A stretch of 64,000 nt of DNA from BP-133 sp040756995 (GTDB lineage Bacteria > Actinomycetota > Acidimicrobiia > IMCC26256 > BP-133): assembly GCA_040756995.1 (NCBI GenBank), contig JBFLYK010000032.1, positions 1-64,000 of the forward strand, written 5' to 3'. A program made the position numbers and the translations under genes. Shown here in pieces: positions 16,030 to 24,541 of the stretch (within the stretch, counting starts at the first letter, position 1; every line of letters begins with the position of its first letter). The notes beneath the pieces were generated by a model. That model had not been told where the DNA came from, searched no databases, and saw only the letters and a program-made list of their open reading frames with translations.

Positions 16030-16839
16030 TCAGCAGCACTGGGGCGAGCAGCGTAGGGGCGAATACTGCAGGCGGGCGTGGACCGTGGCCGCCGTCGGTC
16101 GCCTCTCCGGTTCACGGGCCGTCATCCCGGCCAGGAGCGCCGGCCACGGTTCCGGAAGGTCGGGCCGGACGGACGGGTCCCGGGTCAACCGGGCGGCGAT
16201 CATCTCCTGCGGCGTGCCGGTGAAGGCCCGTTGTCCGGTCAACGCTTCGAGAAGAACGAGCCCGAGCGAATAGATGGCCGCGGCGGGCGTCACGGCGCCG
16301 TCGGCGACCTGTTCGGGGGCCAGGTAGGCGGCCGTGCCGGCCATCGGAGCGGTGGCGGCGAAGCGGGTGGCATCGAGCACGACCGCGATACCGAAGTCGC
16401 CGAGCAGCGCCCGCCCATCGGAGGCGAGCAGGATGTTCGACGGTTTCACATCGCGGTGCACGACCTGGCCGGCATGTACCTGGCCCAGAGCACCGGCCAC
16501 ATCCGCTCCGACGCGACGTGCCTGGTCGTCCGCCAACGGACCGGTCATCAGGCGGTGGGCGAGCGTCGGACCGGAGACCAGATCGAGCACCACGAACGGC
16601 TGATCGCCGACGGTTCCCGAGTCGAGCACCCGGATCAGGTTGGGGTGGTCGAAGCCGGCCAGGATCCGGGCCTCCGATGTGAACCGGCGCACGTCACCGT
16701 CACCGGTCCGGAAGGCCTTGATGGCCACGTCGCGATCCAGCCTGGAATCCCGCGCCTGGAAGACGTCGGCCATGCCACCATGACCCAGCAGGTCCCTGAC
16801 GTGGTAGCGACCTTCGACGATTGCGCCCCGCTGGATCAC
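16030..16839 (-). CDS. Soluble Hanks-type Ser/Thr protein kinase
   Basis: A 269-residue protein that is only a kinase domain. The glycine loop is LLGHGGMADVF, the ATP-binding Lys is K41 (VAIKAF), the catalytic loop HRDVKPSN (D130), DFG at 148-150 and GTAAYLAPEQ the P+1 region. It lacks a transmembrane helix, PASTA repeats or any sensor domain, so it should act in the cytoplasm on unknown targets. One oddity: the nearly invariant Asp of subdomain IX (usually D-V/I-YSLG) is Ala188 in TPAAAIYSLG, which may weaken the catalytic core. It is convergent with the GH26 gene with 9 nt between stops. Confidence 0.9.
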   Translation of the reverse strand: MIQRGAIVEGRYHVRDLLGHGGMADVFQARDSRLDRDVAIKAFRTGDGDVRRFTSEARILAGFDHPNLIRVLDSGTVGDQPFVVLDLVSGPTLAHRLMTGPLADDQARRVGADVAGALGQVHAGQVVHRDVKPSNILLASDGRALLGDFGIAVVLDATRFAATAPMAGTAAYLAPEQVADGAVTPAAAIYSLGLVLLEALTGQRAFTGTPQEMIAARLTRDPSVRPDLPEPWPALLAGMTAREPERRPTAATVHARLQYSPLRCSPQCC

Positions 16840-17113
16840 CGCGGAATTCTGCCCACGGCCGACGACTCCGATTCCCCCACCGGCGCTCAGCGAGCGGCCC
16901 GGCCGAGCGGAGCCCGCAGCAGTGCCCCCGGCCCTCGGGGTCGTCGGTCACACCGGTCAACGAATTGACGTGCCAGACCGTCCGGCCGGTGAGCGCCTTG
17001 CCGGCTCTTTCCGCCGGGATGAAGACCAGCTGATCCGGCCATGAAAGATCGCTCATGCGCCGGGTCGGGCGATCGGGCCGATGAGTCTTGACCGGCACCG
17101 TCGTCAGAAGGGC

Positions 17114-17704
17114 ATGCGAGTCATCATCAGCGAGTTCATCAGCCTCGACGGTGTCGTGCAGGCCCCGGGTGCGCCGGAGGAGGACACCGACGGCGGGTTC
17201 CGGCACGGCGGCTGGTCGGTTCCCTACTTCGACGAGGAGATCATGGGGGCGGCCATCGACGAGATGTCCTCGGGCACCGACGCCCTCCTCTACGGGACGC
17301 GCACCTGGCGGGGCATGGCCGCCGCCTGGCCGGAACGGGCGGGCGACCCGTTCGCCGACTGGATGAACCGCATCCAGAAATACGTCGTCTCCGACACGCT
17401 CGACGAGGCCGAGATCACCTGGCAGCCGACAACGATCATCCGCCGGGCCGACATGGTGAAGGAGGTCTCGGCGCTGCGCGACCAGCCGGGCGGCTACCTC
17501 AACGTGTGGGGCAGCCCGACGCTGGTCCGGGCGCTGCTGGAGGCCGACCTGGTCGACGAATTCCTGCTCATGATCGAGCCGGTCATCCTGGGCGGCGGCA
17601 AGCGCATCTGGGCCGACGACGGCCAGGCGAGGGCCTTCGAGCTCACGTCGGCCAAGACGGCCAACACCGGCGTGCAGGTCTGCCACTACCAGCGCGTCCG
17701 CTGA
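17114..17704 (+). CDS. Dihydrofolate reductase family protein (RibD C-terminal fold)
   Basis: A 196-residue cytoplasmic oxidoreductase-like protein of the DHFR/RibD-C superfamily. It opens MRVIISEFISLDGVVQAPG, the standard first strand of this group, with DALLYGTRTWRGMAAAWP for NADPH-side contacts and LVDEFLLMIEPVILGGGKR in the last third. Such proteins are mostly uncharacterised reductases in actinobacteria. ATG 17114 is used because AGAAGGGC precedes it by a few bases and the family starts there. It stands alone, 274 bp after the divergent kinase gene; that gap holds no convincing gene. Confidence 0.88.
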   Translation: MRVIISEFISLDGVVQAPGAPEEDTDGGFRHGGWSVPYFDEEIMGAAIDEMSSGTDALLYGTRTWRGMAAAWPERAGDPFADWMNRIQKYVVSDTLDEAEITWQPTTIIRRADMVKEVSALRDQPGGYLNVWGSPTLVRALLEADLVDEFLLMIEPVILGGGKRIWADDGQARAFELTSAKTANTGVQVCHYQRVR

Positions 17705-17767
17705 CGCCGGCGCCTCCGTCCGGAGCGGGCGCCGTCAGACCGATCACGCCGTGGGAGGATCGGGGCC

Positions 17768-18487
17768 GTGGATCGGCTCGCCCTCGGTCCGGACGGGATC
17801 GCCGACCTGGCCGAGCAACTCCTGGAACAGGCCGTCGGCGGCTGGAGCATGGGCGTGCAGGGGGCGGTGGCCGAGTTCGCCGTGATCGACGCCGACCCGT
17901 CCGCCGTGACGGTGCGACGCTCCGGCCGGACGGTCGAAGCCCGGACCGCCGCCGGCGGGCTGCGGCTGACGGTGACCGACGAGGCGCAGGCCTTCGCCGG
18001 GGATGGCACCGTCTACCTGGCCGTGCCCCGCCGGACCCTGCCGGTGCCGGCCACCGGCGTGACGGTCTCCGAGGCCGACCCCGGCGCCCTCCGGCCCGAG
18101 CACAGCCACGATCTGTTCGTCGATCTCGCCGTCGGCCACCGGGTAGCGGCCTTCTGCGTCCGCACCGGTGACGCCGACCTCGCCCCGCGGCTCCGGGCCG
18201 TCGAGGGCGCGCCGTGGCCGGATGCCCTCGCCGCCGTCGGTCAGGCCCTCGTGGTCGCTTCGCCCCACCGGGTCGTGACCACGCCCCTCGGCCGGATCGA
18301 GGTCTACGCCGCCATCCCGGCCGACGACGCCGCCTCGCCCGAGGGTCCGCACACCCACCTGCTCCCGCCTCTGCTCCGCACCGGCCGCGAACTCCCGGGC
18401 GGCATCGCCCTCCCGGCCGACCTGGCCCCCGCCGCCGCCTTCCACCCTCCCGCCGGCTGGGTCCCGCCCGCCGCTTCGGCGACCTAG
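17768..18487 (+). CDS. Conserved hypothetical protein
   Basis: A 239-residue soluble protein starting at GTG 17768. It has no signal peptide or membrane helix. It is acidic and Ala/Pro-rich, with a His-containing stretch (LRPEHSHDLFVDLAVGH) and a C-terminal PHTHLLPPLLRTGRELPGG that looks conserved and ordered. I do not recognise the family. Its TAG stop overlaps the TAG stop of the convergent beta-propeller gene (the two share CTAG), so the genes end tail to tail with no spacer. Confidence 0.7.
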   Translation: MDRLALGPDGIADLAEQLLEQAVGGWSMGVQGAVAEFAVIDADPSAVTVRRSGRTVEARTAAGGLRLTVTDEAQAFAGDGTVYLAVPRRTLPVPATGVTVSEADPGALRPEHSHDLFVDLAVGHRVAAFCVRTGDADLAPRLRAVEGAPWPDALAAVGQALVVASPHRVVTTPLGRIEVYAAIPADDAASPEGPHTHLLPPLLRTGRELPGGIALPADLAPAAAFHPPAGWVPPAASAT

Positions 18488-19809
18488 GCCGGGGGGAACT
18501 GCACGAAGCCGGGGTGGGGCCGGAGGTTCACCTTGGTGAAGTTCCCGCCCACGTAGAGGTGCCGGGCGCCGATGAGCGCCACCTCGGGCCCTTCAGGGGT
18601 GTTGAACTGGGCGGTGAAGGTCTGGTCGTGGGCTCCGGTCACCGGGTCGAAGGCCGAGATGTGATGGTTGGGGACATCGCCTTCCTTGCCGCCGGTGCAG
18701 TTGCTGGTGCCGCAGGTCGTGTTCTGGCCCAGCACGTAGTCGTAGTGGCCGACCAGGTACAGCCGGGCCGGGGTGGAGGCGACGTCCATGGCGTCGCCGT
18801 CGACCTTGTGGATCCACAGCGGCCGGCCGTCACCGCCGGGCCGGAAGGCCTCGACCGTGCCGCCCCAGCCGCCGGCGGCGACGAAGATCGTGTTGCCGTC
18901 CGCGGGCCAGATGTCGAGCCCGTAGGCGGGACGGGGGCGGTCCATGACCGGCTGCCACGGTGCGGGCTGGGCCGTCTCGGCGTCGAGGACGAGGAGCCCG
19001 GCCTGCCCGGCGAAGTTCAGGAAGCTCCCGGCCACCACGACCATCTTCCCGTCGTTCGTGACCTTGAGGTCGGCGACGTTGCCGGGGTCGCCGTCCTCCA
19101 CCGGGTTGCCCGTGTGGCCGGCGAAGTGGCCGCCGTCGTTGGGAGGCGGCACCCAGTCCGCCCGCAGGGCGCCGGTGCCGGCGTCGACGGCGGCCAGCTG
19201 CGGCCGGGCCTCGTCGCCCAGCACGGTGAAGGCGCCGCCGAGATAGAGCGTCCCGCCCGACAGCGCCATGGCCTTGACGTAGGCGTTGGGTGCCGGTGGC
19301 CGGAACGTCGGCTCGACCGCTCCGGTGGCGACGTCGACGGCGGCCAGCCGGGCCACCGAGACGCCGCCGACGTGGCGGAACTGGCCGCCGAGGTAGAGGC
19401 GTCGCCCGTCCGGCGACACCGCCAGCGACAGGACCGGCCCGTCGACCCGGGCGTCCCAGTCGAGCAGGGCGCCGGTCTTCACGTCGAGGGCGGCCAGGTA
19501 GCGGCGGGGCACGATCGGCGTCGGGTCCCGACGGGCCTTGTTGGTGCTGGTGCCGGGGGGCATGACGCCGGTGAATTCACCGGCCAGGAAGACCCGGTCG
19601 CCGACCTCGGCGATGGCCAGGACCTTGCCCGCCCGATCGGATCCGGCGGTGTCGGGGTCCTCGGACGGGCTGGTGCCCCACGTGGGGTTGGGCTCCGAGG
19701 CGAACGTCGTGGGGGACGGGTCCGGGGCGGCGACCAGCGGCGCCGGCAGGGCCCACGAGGCGAGCCCTACCAGCGCCGCCAGAACCGCGCCGCCAGTGCG
19801 GTGGCGCAA
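18484..19809 (-). CDS. Secreted beta-propeller protein
   Basis: A 441-residue exported protein. From the TTG at 19809 it opens with a signal peptide (VLAALVGLASWALPAPLVAA). The body repeats short blades of the form RVFLAGEFTGV, RLYLGGQFRHVGG, TLYLGGAFTVLG and HLYVGGNFTKVN, each followed by an AALD or AAVD strand, as in YVTN/delta-60-like beta-propellers. The function is probably extracellular binding or structural. The TTG start directly follows the TAG stop of the NHL-repeat gene with no spacer, so it is likely translated by re-initiation. Confidence 0.78.
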   Translation of the reverse strand: MRHRTGGAVLAALVGLASWALPAPLVAAPDPSPTTFASEPNPTWGTSPSEDPDTAGSDRAGKVLAIAEVGDRVFLAGEFTGVMPPGTSTNKARRDPTPIVPRRYLAALDVKTGALLDWDARVDGPVLSLAVSPDGRRLYLGGQFRHVGGVSVARLAAVDVATGAVEPTFRPPAPNAYVKAMALSGGTLYLGGAFTVLGDEARPQLAAVDAGTGALRADWVPPPNDGGHFAGHTGNPVEDGDPGNVADLKVTNDGKMVVVAGSFLNFAGQAGLLVLDAETAQPAPWQPVMDRPRPAYGLDIWPADGNTIFVAAGGWGGTVEAFRPGGDGRPLWIHKVDGDAMDVASTPARLYLVGHYDYVLGQNTTCGTSNCTGGKEGDVPNHHISAFDPVTGAHDQTFTAQFNTPEGPEVALIGARHLYVGGNFTKVNLRPHPGFVQFPPA

Positions 19810-21402
19810 CTACTTCGGCGGTTCCGACGCCGGAGCAGCAGCCGCCGCCGTGGTGGTGGTGGTCGGTGCGGACTCCGGCTTGGCCGCCGATTCCGCCTTG
19901 TCCGTGGTCGTGGTCGTGGACGGTTCCGCGTCGGCGGTGGTCGTGGTGGTGGACGGCTCCGACTTGCCGGTGGTCGCCGTGGTCGACGGCGCCGAACCCG
20001 ACGATTCCGCCGACCCGTCGGTCCCTGACGACCCGTCGGTGCTCGGCGGCGGGTTCTGCGGGTCCTGGGGCTGGGGGTTCTGCGGCTTGCTCGGCTGGCT
20101 CTCGGTCGTGTGCGCCGGCAGGTTCCCGGCCGGGGCGTTGGCCGGGTCGGTCACCATGCGGACCCGGTTGTTCTTGCTGTCGGCGATCCAGAGGTTCCCG
20201 TCCTTGTCGAGGTTCAGGTCGTGCATGGTGTGGAACTGCGCCTCGAGCGCCGGGGCCGGGCCGGGATCACCGGGGATGTGGGGGTCGTGGCCCTCGGGCT
20301 TCCGCTGCCCGTTGCCGGCGATGGTGGTGATGATCCCCGCAGGGTCGATCCGCCGGATGCGGTTGCCCGCCTCTTCGGCGATGTAGACGTTGCCGGCCTC
20401 GTCGGCGGCGATGCCACGCGGTTCGTTCAGGTGGGCGTCCTTGGCCGGGCCGCCGTCGCCGGCGGAGTCTCCCGGGATGGGGTACTGGTTGGTCTCCGAA
20501 GCCCGCTGGGCGGCGGCGGTGTCGCCGGCGATCGTCGTGATCTTCCCGTCGGGGGTCACCTTGCGGACCAGGTTGTTCTCGCTGTCGGAGATGTAGACCG
20601 TGCCGTCCTTGGTGACCCACACACCCTGGGGTCGGTTGAGCGCCGCGTCGGTGGCGAACCGGCCGTCACCGCCGTAACGCTTGGCGTAGAGATTGCCCGC
20701 CACCCGCTCCACGGTCAGCGGGGTCTTCTTCAGGTCGATCTTCACGACCGTGTTGCCGCCGCTGTTGCAGATGTAGAGCACGTCGTCGGGCGTCATGAAC
20801 AACGACTTGGGGAACTTCAGGACGGCCGTCTCCACCGGCCCCTCGGGCCGCCCCTTCTTGTTGTCACTTCCGACGATCGTGTTGATGATCCCCTCGGGGT
20901 TGATCATCCGGATGCGGTTGTTGAGGCTGTCGGCGACGTAAACGTTTCCCTTCGAGTCGACCGCCACGCCGTGCGGCTGGTTCAACTGCGCCCGGGCCGC
21001 CGGGCCGCCGTCGCCGCCGAAGGCCCCGACCGGGCTGCCGCTGGCACTGGCCTCGGTCGGGTTGCCGGCGATGGTGCTGATGATCCCGTCCTTGTCGATC
21101 TTCCGGATCCGGTGGTTCAGGGCGTCGCCGATGTAGACCTCGCCCGACTTCGAGAAGGCCACGGCCCGGGGGTTGTAGAGCTGGGCCTCGCTGGCCTTGC
21201 CGCCGTCGCCGGAGAAGCCGCCCTGGCGGTAGTTGGTCGTGATCCCGGCGATCGTGCGGATCGTCCCCGGCGGGTCGCCGGGATCCGCCCGGGCGACGAG
21301 GCCCAGCCCGGTGCCGGCCGCCGTCAGCGCCGACAGCGCGCCGACGCCGAGGATCCGGGCCCGGGACAGCCTCCGCCGCGTCATTCGCTGCTCATCCAAC
21401 AT
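19810..21402 (-). CDS. Secreted NHL-repeat protein with Thr-rich tail
   Basis: A 530-residue exported protein. ATG 21402 follows AAGGAGAAACCACTG. An N-terminal signal region (basic RRRLSRAR then ILGVGALSALTAAGTGLGLVA) precedes five or six NHL blades, each with NxPxG, VYIxD and NRIRK-type motifs, for example QPHGVAVDSKGNVYVADSLN. IRTIAG/ISTIAGN/ITTIAGD punctuate the blades. The last 100 residues are a low-complexity Pro/Ser/Thr tail with TTTTT runs, probably disordered or wall-associated. NHL propellers bind proteins or sugars. It is followed without any gap by a second propeller gene, so the two probably work together at the cell surface. Confidence 0.87.
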   Translation of the reverse strand: MLDEQRMTRRRLSRARILGVGALSALTAAGTGLGLVARADPGDPPGTIRTIAGITTNYRQGGFSGDGGKASEAQLYNPRAVAFSKSGEVYIGDALNHRIRKIDKDGIISTIAGNPTEASASGSPVGAFGGDGGPAARAQLNQPHGVAVDSKGNVYVADSLNNRIRMINPEGIINTIVGSDNKKGRPEGPVETAVLKFPKSLFMTPDDVLYICNSGGNTVVKIDLKKTPLTVERVAGNLYAKRYGGDGRFATDAALNRPQGVWVTKDGTVYISDSENNLVRKVTPDGKITTIAGDTAAAQRASETNQYPIPGDSAGDGGPAKDAHLNEPRGIAADEAGNVYIAEEAGNRIRRIDPAGIITTIAGNGQRKPEGHDPHIPGDPGPAPALEAQFHTMHDLNLDKDGNLWIADSKNNRVRMVTDPANAPAGNLPAHTTESQPSKPQNPQPQDPQNPPPSTDGSSGTDGSAESSGSAPSTTATTGKSEPSTTTTTADAEPSTTTTTDKAESAAKPESAPTTTTTAAAAAPASEPPK

Positions 21403-21529
21403 CAGTGGTTTCTCCTTGAGGCCGGGGCCAAAGGGCCATTCGCCACGCAGTGCACCATTGTGGCAAATGTGACTGATGTTGTTGTTGCACCCTCGCCGCG
21501 GCGGGGCGCGGCGTCGCCGGACCGGTGGC

Positions 21530-22075
21530 TCAGCGGCTGTGCTGCTGCGCCCGCCAGTCGGAGACGCGCACCCGCAGGCGGTCGACGTGGTCCCGGAGCC
21601 GGTTCATGTCGTCGGCCGGCACGGCAAACACCGGAGCCACCGCCGACCCGTTGGGCGGCGCCGCTTCACGGACGGGGCCGAGCGTCGGTGCCGCCGCCGA
21701 GGCGGCCGGTGCCGACTCCGGGGCGGGCGCTGGCGATGCCGGGGCGGGCGCTGGCGTCGGGGCGGGTGGCTCGACGGCGGCCTGCGCCGCTTCGGGGCGG
21801 GACGCCGGCGGCGGGACGGCGTCGGCGGAAGCCTGAGCCGTGGCCCCGGAGCGGACGGCGTGGCGGGCCCGGCGTTCGGCGAGGATCGGCACGAACTCGG
21901 TCACCGAGGCGGAGGCCAGCAGGCCTTCGGCGGAGCTGAAGACGAGCGCTTCGGCGTGATCGGCGGTCACGTTGCCACCGAAGTCGGCGACAAGGGAATC
22001 GGCCGCGAAGCGCAGTCGCTCCTGCAGGTCGATCTCGTGCGGAGCTCGGTCTCTCAAGTCGATTGCCTCGTCCAC
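21530..22075 (-). CDS. Helical N-terminal domain protein with Pro/Ala-rich linker
   Basis: A 181-residue protein starting at GTG 22075 (GAGGGAGC upstream). Residues 10-75 form a helical region with LRFAADSLVADFGGNVTADH and FVPILAERRARHAV, resembling the three-helix domain found at the N-terminus of some actinobacterial phosphatase/arsenate-reductase-like proteins. A Pro/Ala-rich linker of about 75 residues follows, then a short charged helix (NRLRDHVDRLRVRV) that could form a coiled coil. No catalytic domain is present. A scaffold or adaptor role is possible but unproven. Confidence 0.6.
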   Translation of the reverse strand: MDEAIDLRDRAPHEIDLQERLRFAADSLVADFGGNVTADHAEALVFSSAEGLLASASVTEFVPILAERRARHAVRSGATAQASADAVPPPASRPEAAQAAVEPPAPTPAPAPASPAPAPESAPAASAAAPTLGPVREAAPPNGSAVAPVFAVPADDMNRLRDHVDRLRVRVSDWRAQQHSR

Positions 22076-22344
22076 CGGGCCGCTCCCTCGTAACCGGGAA
22101 TCCGTTCGCACATCCTTACCGCATCGCACCTGTACGGGGCCACCGGGGCGAAGGAAATCCGACAAATCCGGCATGCGGTGCGTCTCGTTCGCCGGTGTGA
22201 TCGGTTTGGCTCCAGCGTGGGAATTCCTTGACCGAGGCTTTGGGAGTTTCCGGTAAAGGTCGAGGTCAGAGCGGCCGATACCTCGAGTCGTCAAGACAAT
22301 TCGCCTGGGGTCCGGGGTCGTTCTCCGGAAAGAAAGGACCGGCA

Positions 22345-22638
22345 ATGCGGATCGTGGTCTGGGGTACCGGAGTCGTCGAGAGCCGGATGCTGTGGGAGCG
22401 GGCCCAGAGCACGCTCGAGGCACAGCACCTCGCCGAGACCCTGTCGATGGCGTGGGACGACGTCGAGGGCCTCGACCGCTGGGCCGTCGAAATCGAGTGC
22501 CCCGACCCCGACGACGTCCTCCGCCTCGTCGAGGAGACCTCCGGTGACGACGCCGTGCTCGGCTGGTCCCCCGCCCCCAAGGAGATCCCGGCCGCCTGGT
22601 TCATGGCCGACGAGCCCTTCGGCGCCGACTGGCAGTAG
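22345..22638 (+). CDS. Small acidic hypothetical protein
   Basis: A 97-residue soluble, acidic, Trp-rich protein beginning MRIVVWGTGVVESRMLWERA and ending PAAWFMADEPFGADWQ. No family is recognised. ATG 22345 follows AAAGGA closely; upstream in-frame starts are less likely because the segment before it reads poorly. It is convergent with the DUF72 gene (6 nt apart). The 269-bp region upstream, between divergent genes, contains TTGACC near 22229 as a possible -35 element but nothing else clear. Confidence 0.55.
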   Translation: MRIVVWGTGVVESRMLWERAQSTLEAQHLAETLSMAWDDVEGLDRWAVEIECPDPDDVLRLVEETSGDDAVLGWSPAPKEIPAAWFMADEPFGADWQ

Positions 22639-22644
22639 CTAGAG

Positions 22645-23397
22645 CTAGCGCTCAGCCATCCGCTTCAGGATGGCGGCGTCGCTCGGGCCCGAGGCGCTCT
22701 CCTCGTGCTTGAGGTAGCAGTACACGTCGGCTCCCTCGGCCAGCGCTGAGCGGAACGTCGTTCCCCACCCTTCCAGGGTCTTCTCCTCGTAGCCCGTCCC
22801 CCGCAGCCGCACGTAGGCGAAGTCGCCGGTGCGCAGGAACGTGGCCGGCTGCACCTCTGTGTCGGATACGCACAGGGCGACGCCGGCACCGGCCAGCTTG
22901 GAGCGCACCTCGTCGCTGTCGAAGGACGGGTGCCGGAACTCCATGGCGAAGCGGTGCCCACCGGCCCCCGGCGCGGCGGCCAGATCGGCCAGGAACCCGT
23001 CGAGCACTTCGGGGTCGTACTTCAGGTTCGGCGGGCACTGGAACAGCACCGGGCCGAGCCGGCTTCCGAGCGGCGCCACCGCCTCGAGGAACCGGGCCAG
23101 CCGCTCGCCGGTGTTCTTCAGCCGGGCGTAGTGGGTGATGCCCTGGTTGGCCTTCAGGGCGAAGACGAAACCCTCGGGCGTGGCGGCCGTCCAGCTGTCG
23201 ATCATGGCCGGTGTCGGGTTGCGCCGGAACGTGTAGTTGACCTCGACGGTGCCGAACTCGCCGGCGTAGTAGCCGAGCATGGCGGCGCTCTTCGTGCCCG
23301 GCGGATAGAAGGGCCCGATCCACTCCTTGTAGGCAAAACCCGAGGTCCCGACGAAGAACCGGCCGGTGCCCCGGCCGGCGGCGTTGGTGATGCTCAC
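22645..23397 (-). CDS. DUF72 family protein
   Basis: A 250-residue TIM-barrel-like protein of the DUF72 (YecE) family, whose biochemical role is unknown. Family marks are FVGTSGFAYKEWIGPFYPPG near the start, VEVNYTFRRNP, FALKANQGITHYARL, LGPVLFQCPPNLKYD, FAMEFRHPSF and DVYCYLKHEESASGP at the end. It starts at GTG 23397. The start codon lies in the left outer arm of a long hairpin element (23394-23497), so that element could affect its translation or transcription. The gene is divergent from the DUF3097 gene. Confidence 0.9.
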   Translation of the reverse strand: MSITNAAGRGTGRFFVGTSGFAYKEWIGPFYPPGTKSAAMLGYYAGEFGTVEVNYTFRRNPTPAMIDSWTAATPEGFVFALKANQGITHYARLKNTGERLARFLEAVAPLGSRLGPVLFQCPPNLKYDPEVLDGFLADLAAAPGAGGHRFAMEFRHPSFDSDEVRSKLAGAGVALCVSDTEVQPATFLRTGDFAYVRLRGTGYEEKTLEGWGTTFRSALAEGADVYCYLKHEESASGPSDAAILKRMAER

Positions 23398-23497
23398 GGC
23401 GAGTCAGGGGCGTCGCTGGCAAGGACGCACGACGAGGCGTAGCGGGGACTACGTCGAGGAGGAGGACGTAGCCAGCGGCGGCCCTGGCCGTCGTGAG
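23394..23497 (+). repeat. Structured repeat element, copy B (REP/MITE-like hairpin)
   Basis: A 16-bp imperfect stem, 23405-23420 with 23471-23486, encloses 50 nt with a second hairpin (CGTAG/CTACG, 23438-23453). Short outer pairing CTCACG/CGTGAG runs at 23394-23399 and 23492-23497. A second copy in opposite orientation lies at 45565-45737. The two share loops (AAGGACGCA, GAGGACG) and pair-preserving differences in the stems. It separates the divergent DUF72 and DUF3097 genes. Confidence 0.7.
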
Positions 23498-23571
23498 CGC
23501 GGCAGACGTCGCCGGTCGGGGCACATTGCATCCGCCATGGATAGCACCTCGACCTGTACTGTTCGCCGCCC

Positions 23572-24486
23572 GTGACCATCAGATCCCGAACCCGCGGCGG
23601 CATCATGGGCGGACCCGTCGACGGGCCCGAACGCCTGGCCAACCGCTTTCCGCCCTGTGAGGCGAAGCCCGGCCTCCCGGTCGCCCACCGTTCGTCGGGG
23701 TTCGCCGGCCAGCTCGTGGCCCTCGACGGCGACCATGTCGTCGTCGCCGGCCAGACGGGCCTCGAGAAGCGCTTCAAGAACGCCCCCGGCTCCTTCGCCG
23801 TCGGGGGGCAGGCCGTCCACCTCGTTCCCCCGCCACCGGCGACGGCCGGCGCCGACCGCCTGGCCGGCGGCCGGGTATCGGCCACCCGCCGCACGGCGTC
23901 GGGTAGCCGGGCCGTGGTCGGCGCCAAGGCCCAGGTGGCCCAGCCCAGCCGCATCCTGGTCGAGGGCGTCCACGACGCCGAGTTGGTGGAGAAGGTGTGG
24001 GGCGACGACCTCCGGGTCGAGGGCGTCGTGGTCGAGCGGCTCGACGGCATCGACCACCTGGCCGACGTCGTGGCCGAGTTCTCGCCCGGCCCCGGGCGGC
24101 GCCTCGGCGTGCTGGTCGACCACCTCGTCGCCGGCAGCAAGGAGGCCCGCCTGGCGGCCGACGTCCGCCACCCCCACGTGCTCGTGACCGGCACGCCGTA
24201 CATCGACGTGTGGCAGGCCATCCGGCCTACCGCGGCCGGCATCTCGTCCTGGCCGCAGATCCCCCGGGGCACGCCCTGGAAGGAGGGCGTGTGCGCTGCC
24301 CTCGGCGTGGCCGAGCCCGGCGGGCTGTGGCGGAAGCTGCTCGCCTCGGTGTCCAGCTGGAAGGACCTCGAGACGCCCTTCGTCCGGGCGGTCGAGCAGC
24401 TGATCGACTTCGTCACCGACCCCGCCGAGGTCGAACCGGTCGTGGCCGATCGCCGCCGGGCGGCGGCAGCCGAGTGGTTCGACTAA
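23572..24486 (+). CDS. DUF3097 family protein
   Basis: A 304-residue soluble protein of the actinobacterial DUF3097 family, function unknown. Recognisable blocks are SGFAGQLVALDGDHVVV, RILVEGVHDAELVEKVWGD, RRLGVLVDHLVAGSKEARLA, YIDVWQAIRP and SSWPQIPRGTPWKEGVCAAL. The EGxxDAELVEKVWG and DHLVxGSKE blocks resemble the acidic motifs of TOPRIM-like folds, which hints at nucleic acid work, but this is an inference. The GTG at 23572 is used as start. It is followed after 55 bp by the acyl-CoA ligase gene. Confidence 0.9.
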   Translation: MTIRSRTRGGIMGGPVDGPERLANRFPPCEAKPGLPVAHRSSGFAGQLVALDGDHVVVAGQTGLEKRFKNAPGSFAVGGQAVHLVPPPPATAGADRLAGGRVSATRRTASGSRAVVGAKAQVAQPSRILVEGVHDAELVEKVWGDDLRVEGVVVERLDGIDHLADVVAEFSPGPGRRLGVLVDHLVAGSKEARLAADVRHPHVLVTGTPYIDVWQAIRPTAAGISSWPQIPRGTPWKEGVCAALGVAEPGGLWRKLLASVSSWKDLETPFVRAVEQLIDFVTDPAEVEPVVADRRRAAAAEWFD

Positions 24487-24541
24487 GGCAGTAACGTCGG
24501 GTGGGAGACCCCGGGGCCCCGTCCGACATAATTGGTGACGC

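Noticed and set aside
16700..17056. A possible small minus-strand gene starting at ATG 17056 upstream of the kinase
   Set aside because: It has no ribosome binding site and runs on in an alternative frame of the kinase gene; no domain is visible.
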